From: a bacterium
GTDB taxonomy: Archaea > Nanobdellota > Nanobdellia > Pacearchaeales > GW2011-AR1
DNA length: 21,026 nucleotides
Reading direction: 5' to 3'
Assembly: GCA_030588935.1 (NCBI GenBank)
Contig: JAUUWR010000003.1
Span: 1 to 21,026, forward strand
Of the stretch, positions 20,052-21,026 are shown piece after piece. The notes under the pieces were generated by a model, which worked only from the letters and a program-made list of their open reading frames with translations, had not been told where the DNA came from and did not search any database. How positions within the stretch are numbered: the stretch's first letter is position 1; each line of letters starts with the position of its first letter. The translations under genes and the position numbers were made by a program.

Positions 20052-20384
20052 ATGGTATGGAAAAAAACTATAGCACAACTTATTGGAGAACCAATTATAA
20101 ATTTTCTAAAAAGTGAAAATCCTCTTAAAAATTATAGAGCAAAAGATCTTAGTCCTCGAGGTTTACCAGTTTTTATTACCCATATTAGAATTAATGAATA
20201 TGGCCCTAATAAATTGAGAAAAATTTTTCCAAAAAAAATAGCTGAAATAAGAATAAGAGACGTTCTTGCTGGAAAAACTATAAAATATAAAACATTTAAT
20301 AGAGGATTGATTTCAGAACAAAAATTAGAAGAATTAATGAGTGTGCGCCAAGTAGATTCAATTACTAATACTTATGTTTCTTAA
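20052..20384 (+). CDS. Unknown basic 110-aa protein in the position usually held by rps10
   Basis: Not recognised. Basic soluble protein (MVWKKTIAQLIGEPIINFLKSENPLKNYRAKDLSPRGLPVFITHIRI...IFPKKIAEIRIRDVLAGKTIKYKTFNRGLI...). It lacks the uS10 signature motifs despite standing where archaeal rps10 would follow EF-1alpha. A good SD, GAGGGGTGAG (20037-20046), precedes ATG 20052; the in-frame GTG at 20046 lies within that SD and is rejected as start. SD use rather than a leaderless start suits an internal operon gene. The helical end (EQKLEELMSVRQVDSITNTYVS) and basic middle could bind RNA, but this is inference. Confidence 0.8.
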   Translation: MVWKKTIAQLIGEPIINFLKSENPLKNYRAKDLSPRGLPVFITHIRINEYGPNKLRKIFPKKIAEIRIRDVLAGKTIKYKTFNRGLISEQKLEELMSVRQVDSITNTYVS

Positions 20385-20512
20385 AAGTTGTATTTTTAAA
20401 TAAACCCAAATAATTTCCATGTTAAACCCAATTCATCATTCTTTTAATTGATTTGTTTAAGAAATATCTTTAATACAATAAAGTTTTTAAATTAGGTAAT
20501 CTTGAGGTAAAT

Positions 20513-20820
20513 ATGGAAAATTTAACAAGAAGAAACTTTATGAGAGGAACTTTAATAGGGATAATAGGAGCCCCTGCCCTTCTGACAAATAAAAGTGAGG
20601 CTAAAGATATAGATAAAGAAAAACTAGTGGATATTAAAGAGAGAGAGAGAGTAAAGTAAATACTCTTAAACCTGAAAGTTTCTTATATAATTGTTTTATG
20701 GAGATTCAAAGACTTAATTATGAAAGGGGAATGTTATCAAAAGAACAATATGACAAGATAAGAAAAGGCACAGTTATTACAGAAGAAGTAGGTAGAAGAA
20801 CCTATTTTGGAGTAATTTAA
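20513..20820 (+). pseudogene. Tat-signal protein split by a frameshift in an (AG)7 run
   Basis: The first frame (20513-20659, 48 aa) is MENLTRRNFMRGTLIGIIGA... with a textbook twin-arginine signal (TRRNFM, R6-R7; hydrophobic 12-24; SEA cleavage site near residue 30). It stops at TAA just after an AG run. In the other frame the run is open and continues ...KVNTLKPESFLYNCFMEIQRLNYERGMLSKEQYDKIRKGTVI...TYFGVI to the stop at 20820. Removing one AG unit (2 nt) would join the two into one ~101-aa exported protein. The promoter (TTTTTAAATT, about 20483-20492) and ATG are intact. It may be a phase-variable gene, an inactivated gene or a sequencing slip. The mature part is not recognised. Confidence 0.72.
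20638..20651 (+). repeat. (AG)7 dinucleotide run at the frameshift
   Basis: Seven AG units exactly at the point where the reading frame of the Tat-signal protein changes. Loss of one unit or gain of two restores the long frame. Confidence 0.9.
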
Positions 20821-20841
20821 TTACTATCCCTAATTCTGGAA

Positions 20842-20933
20842 TTTTTACAAGAATAAAAGTTTGATAGATGAGAGGATTAAGAGAGAACAACACATCAACA
20901 GAACTTATTAATTATAAAATATAAGTTAATAAT
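20842..20933 (+). repeat. Intergenic hairpin repeat, copy J
   Basis: TTTTACAAGAATAAAAG and GATGAG (20867-20872) form the 5' arm; CACATCAACAGAACTTATTA the 3' arm; AACTTAT (20902-20908) pairs perfectly with ATAAGTT (20921-20927), where copy C has AACTTG / CAAGTT. It precedes a further promoter at the window edge. Confidence 0.7.
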
Positions 20934-20971
20934 TAATTTATCTAATTTAGATTTTCAAAAAAGAGCACAGA

Positions 20972-20985
20972 AAGTTTTAAAAACA
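20972..20985 (+). promoter_or_regulatory. Candidate TATA box at the window end
   Basis: AAGTTTTAAAAACA fits the TATA boxes used elsewhere in the window and predicts transcription starting near 21000. The transcribed product lies beyond the window; the last 20 bases (CTGCCCCAGGATTGCACT region) match no RNA I can identify. Confidence 0.45.
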
Positions 20986-21026
20986 AACAAAGCTTATAAT
21001 AATCATATCTGCCCCAGGATTGCACT

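Noticed and set aside
1..21026. CRISPR array, prophage, rRNA genes or transposase
   Set aside because: None seen: no regularly spaced direct repeats with unique spacers, no phage or transposase motifs in any substantial frame, and no rRNA sequence.

Overview
The window looks like the chromosome of an AT-rich archaeon of the DPANN group, most like the Nanoarchaeota / Pacearchaeota / Woesearchaeota lineages. The reasons are a thermosome gene, archaeal forms of NusA, uS12, uS7, EF-2 and EF-1alpha, tRNA-Tyr with the archaeal C1-G72 pair, TATA boxes about 25-27 nt upstream of most start codons (leaderless genes), and many very small unassigned proteins. The lineage is an inference from style and gene content; no search was run.

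Layout. 1-1868 (minus): a thermosome subunit, cut by the window edge, behind a small basic protein whose stop overlaps the thermosome start. 2023-5920 (plus): a CBS/zinc-ribbon protein, an unknown 166-aa protein, a large membrane-anchored surface protein, tRNA-Tyr, a HicB-HicA toxin-antitoxin pair and a small membrane protein. 5938-9205: a repeat-rich intergenic landscape with a secreted/anchored protein, a zinc-ribbon peptide, a highly acidic 56-aa peptide, a membrane-anchored metzincin protease (minus) and tRNA-Asp. 9317-20384: a type IV pilin-like protein, then an archaeal str cluster: nusA-like, rps12, three unknown small genes, rps7, a NYN ribonuclease (minus), a SemiSWEET, EF-2, a divergent pair of regulator-like genes, four unassigned or secreted small genes, and EF-1alpha between two small membrane proteins. 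The genes expected at the ends of this cluster (rpl30e before nusA, rps10 after EF-1alpha) are not in those places. 20513-20820: a Tat-signal protein broken by a frameshift inside an AG dinucleotide run.

The most unusual content is non-coding. (1) About nine copies of a 40-110 nt hairpin-forming intergenic repeat, all in the same orientation, share a GATGAG...TTAAGC...CTCATC core and a GTAAGATTCAAGTTAA-like tail; three form the leaders just before the starts of nusA, rps12 and EF-2. (2) Five short hairpins have different outer stems but related loops, with compensatory changes in a 2-3 bp inner stem. (3) A 41-nt structured sequence is present twice in opposite orientations. (4) Two simple-sequence repeats sit where copy-number change would switch a gene: (AAGT)5 filling the space between TATA box and start codon of a winged-helix regulator, and (AG)7 at the frameshift of the Tat protein. 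Functions given for these non-coding elements are inferences.
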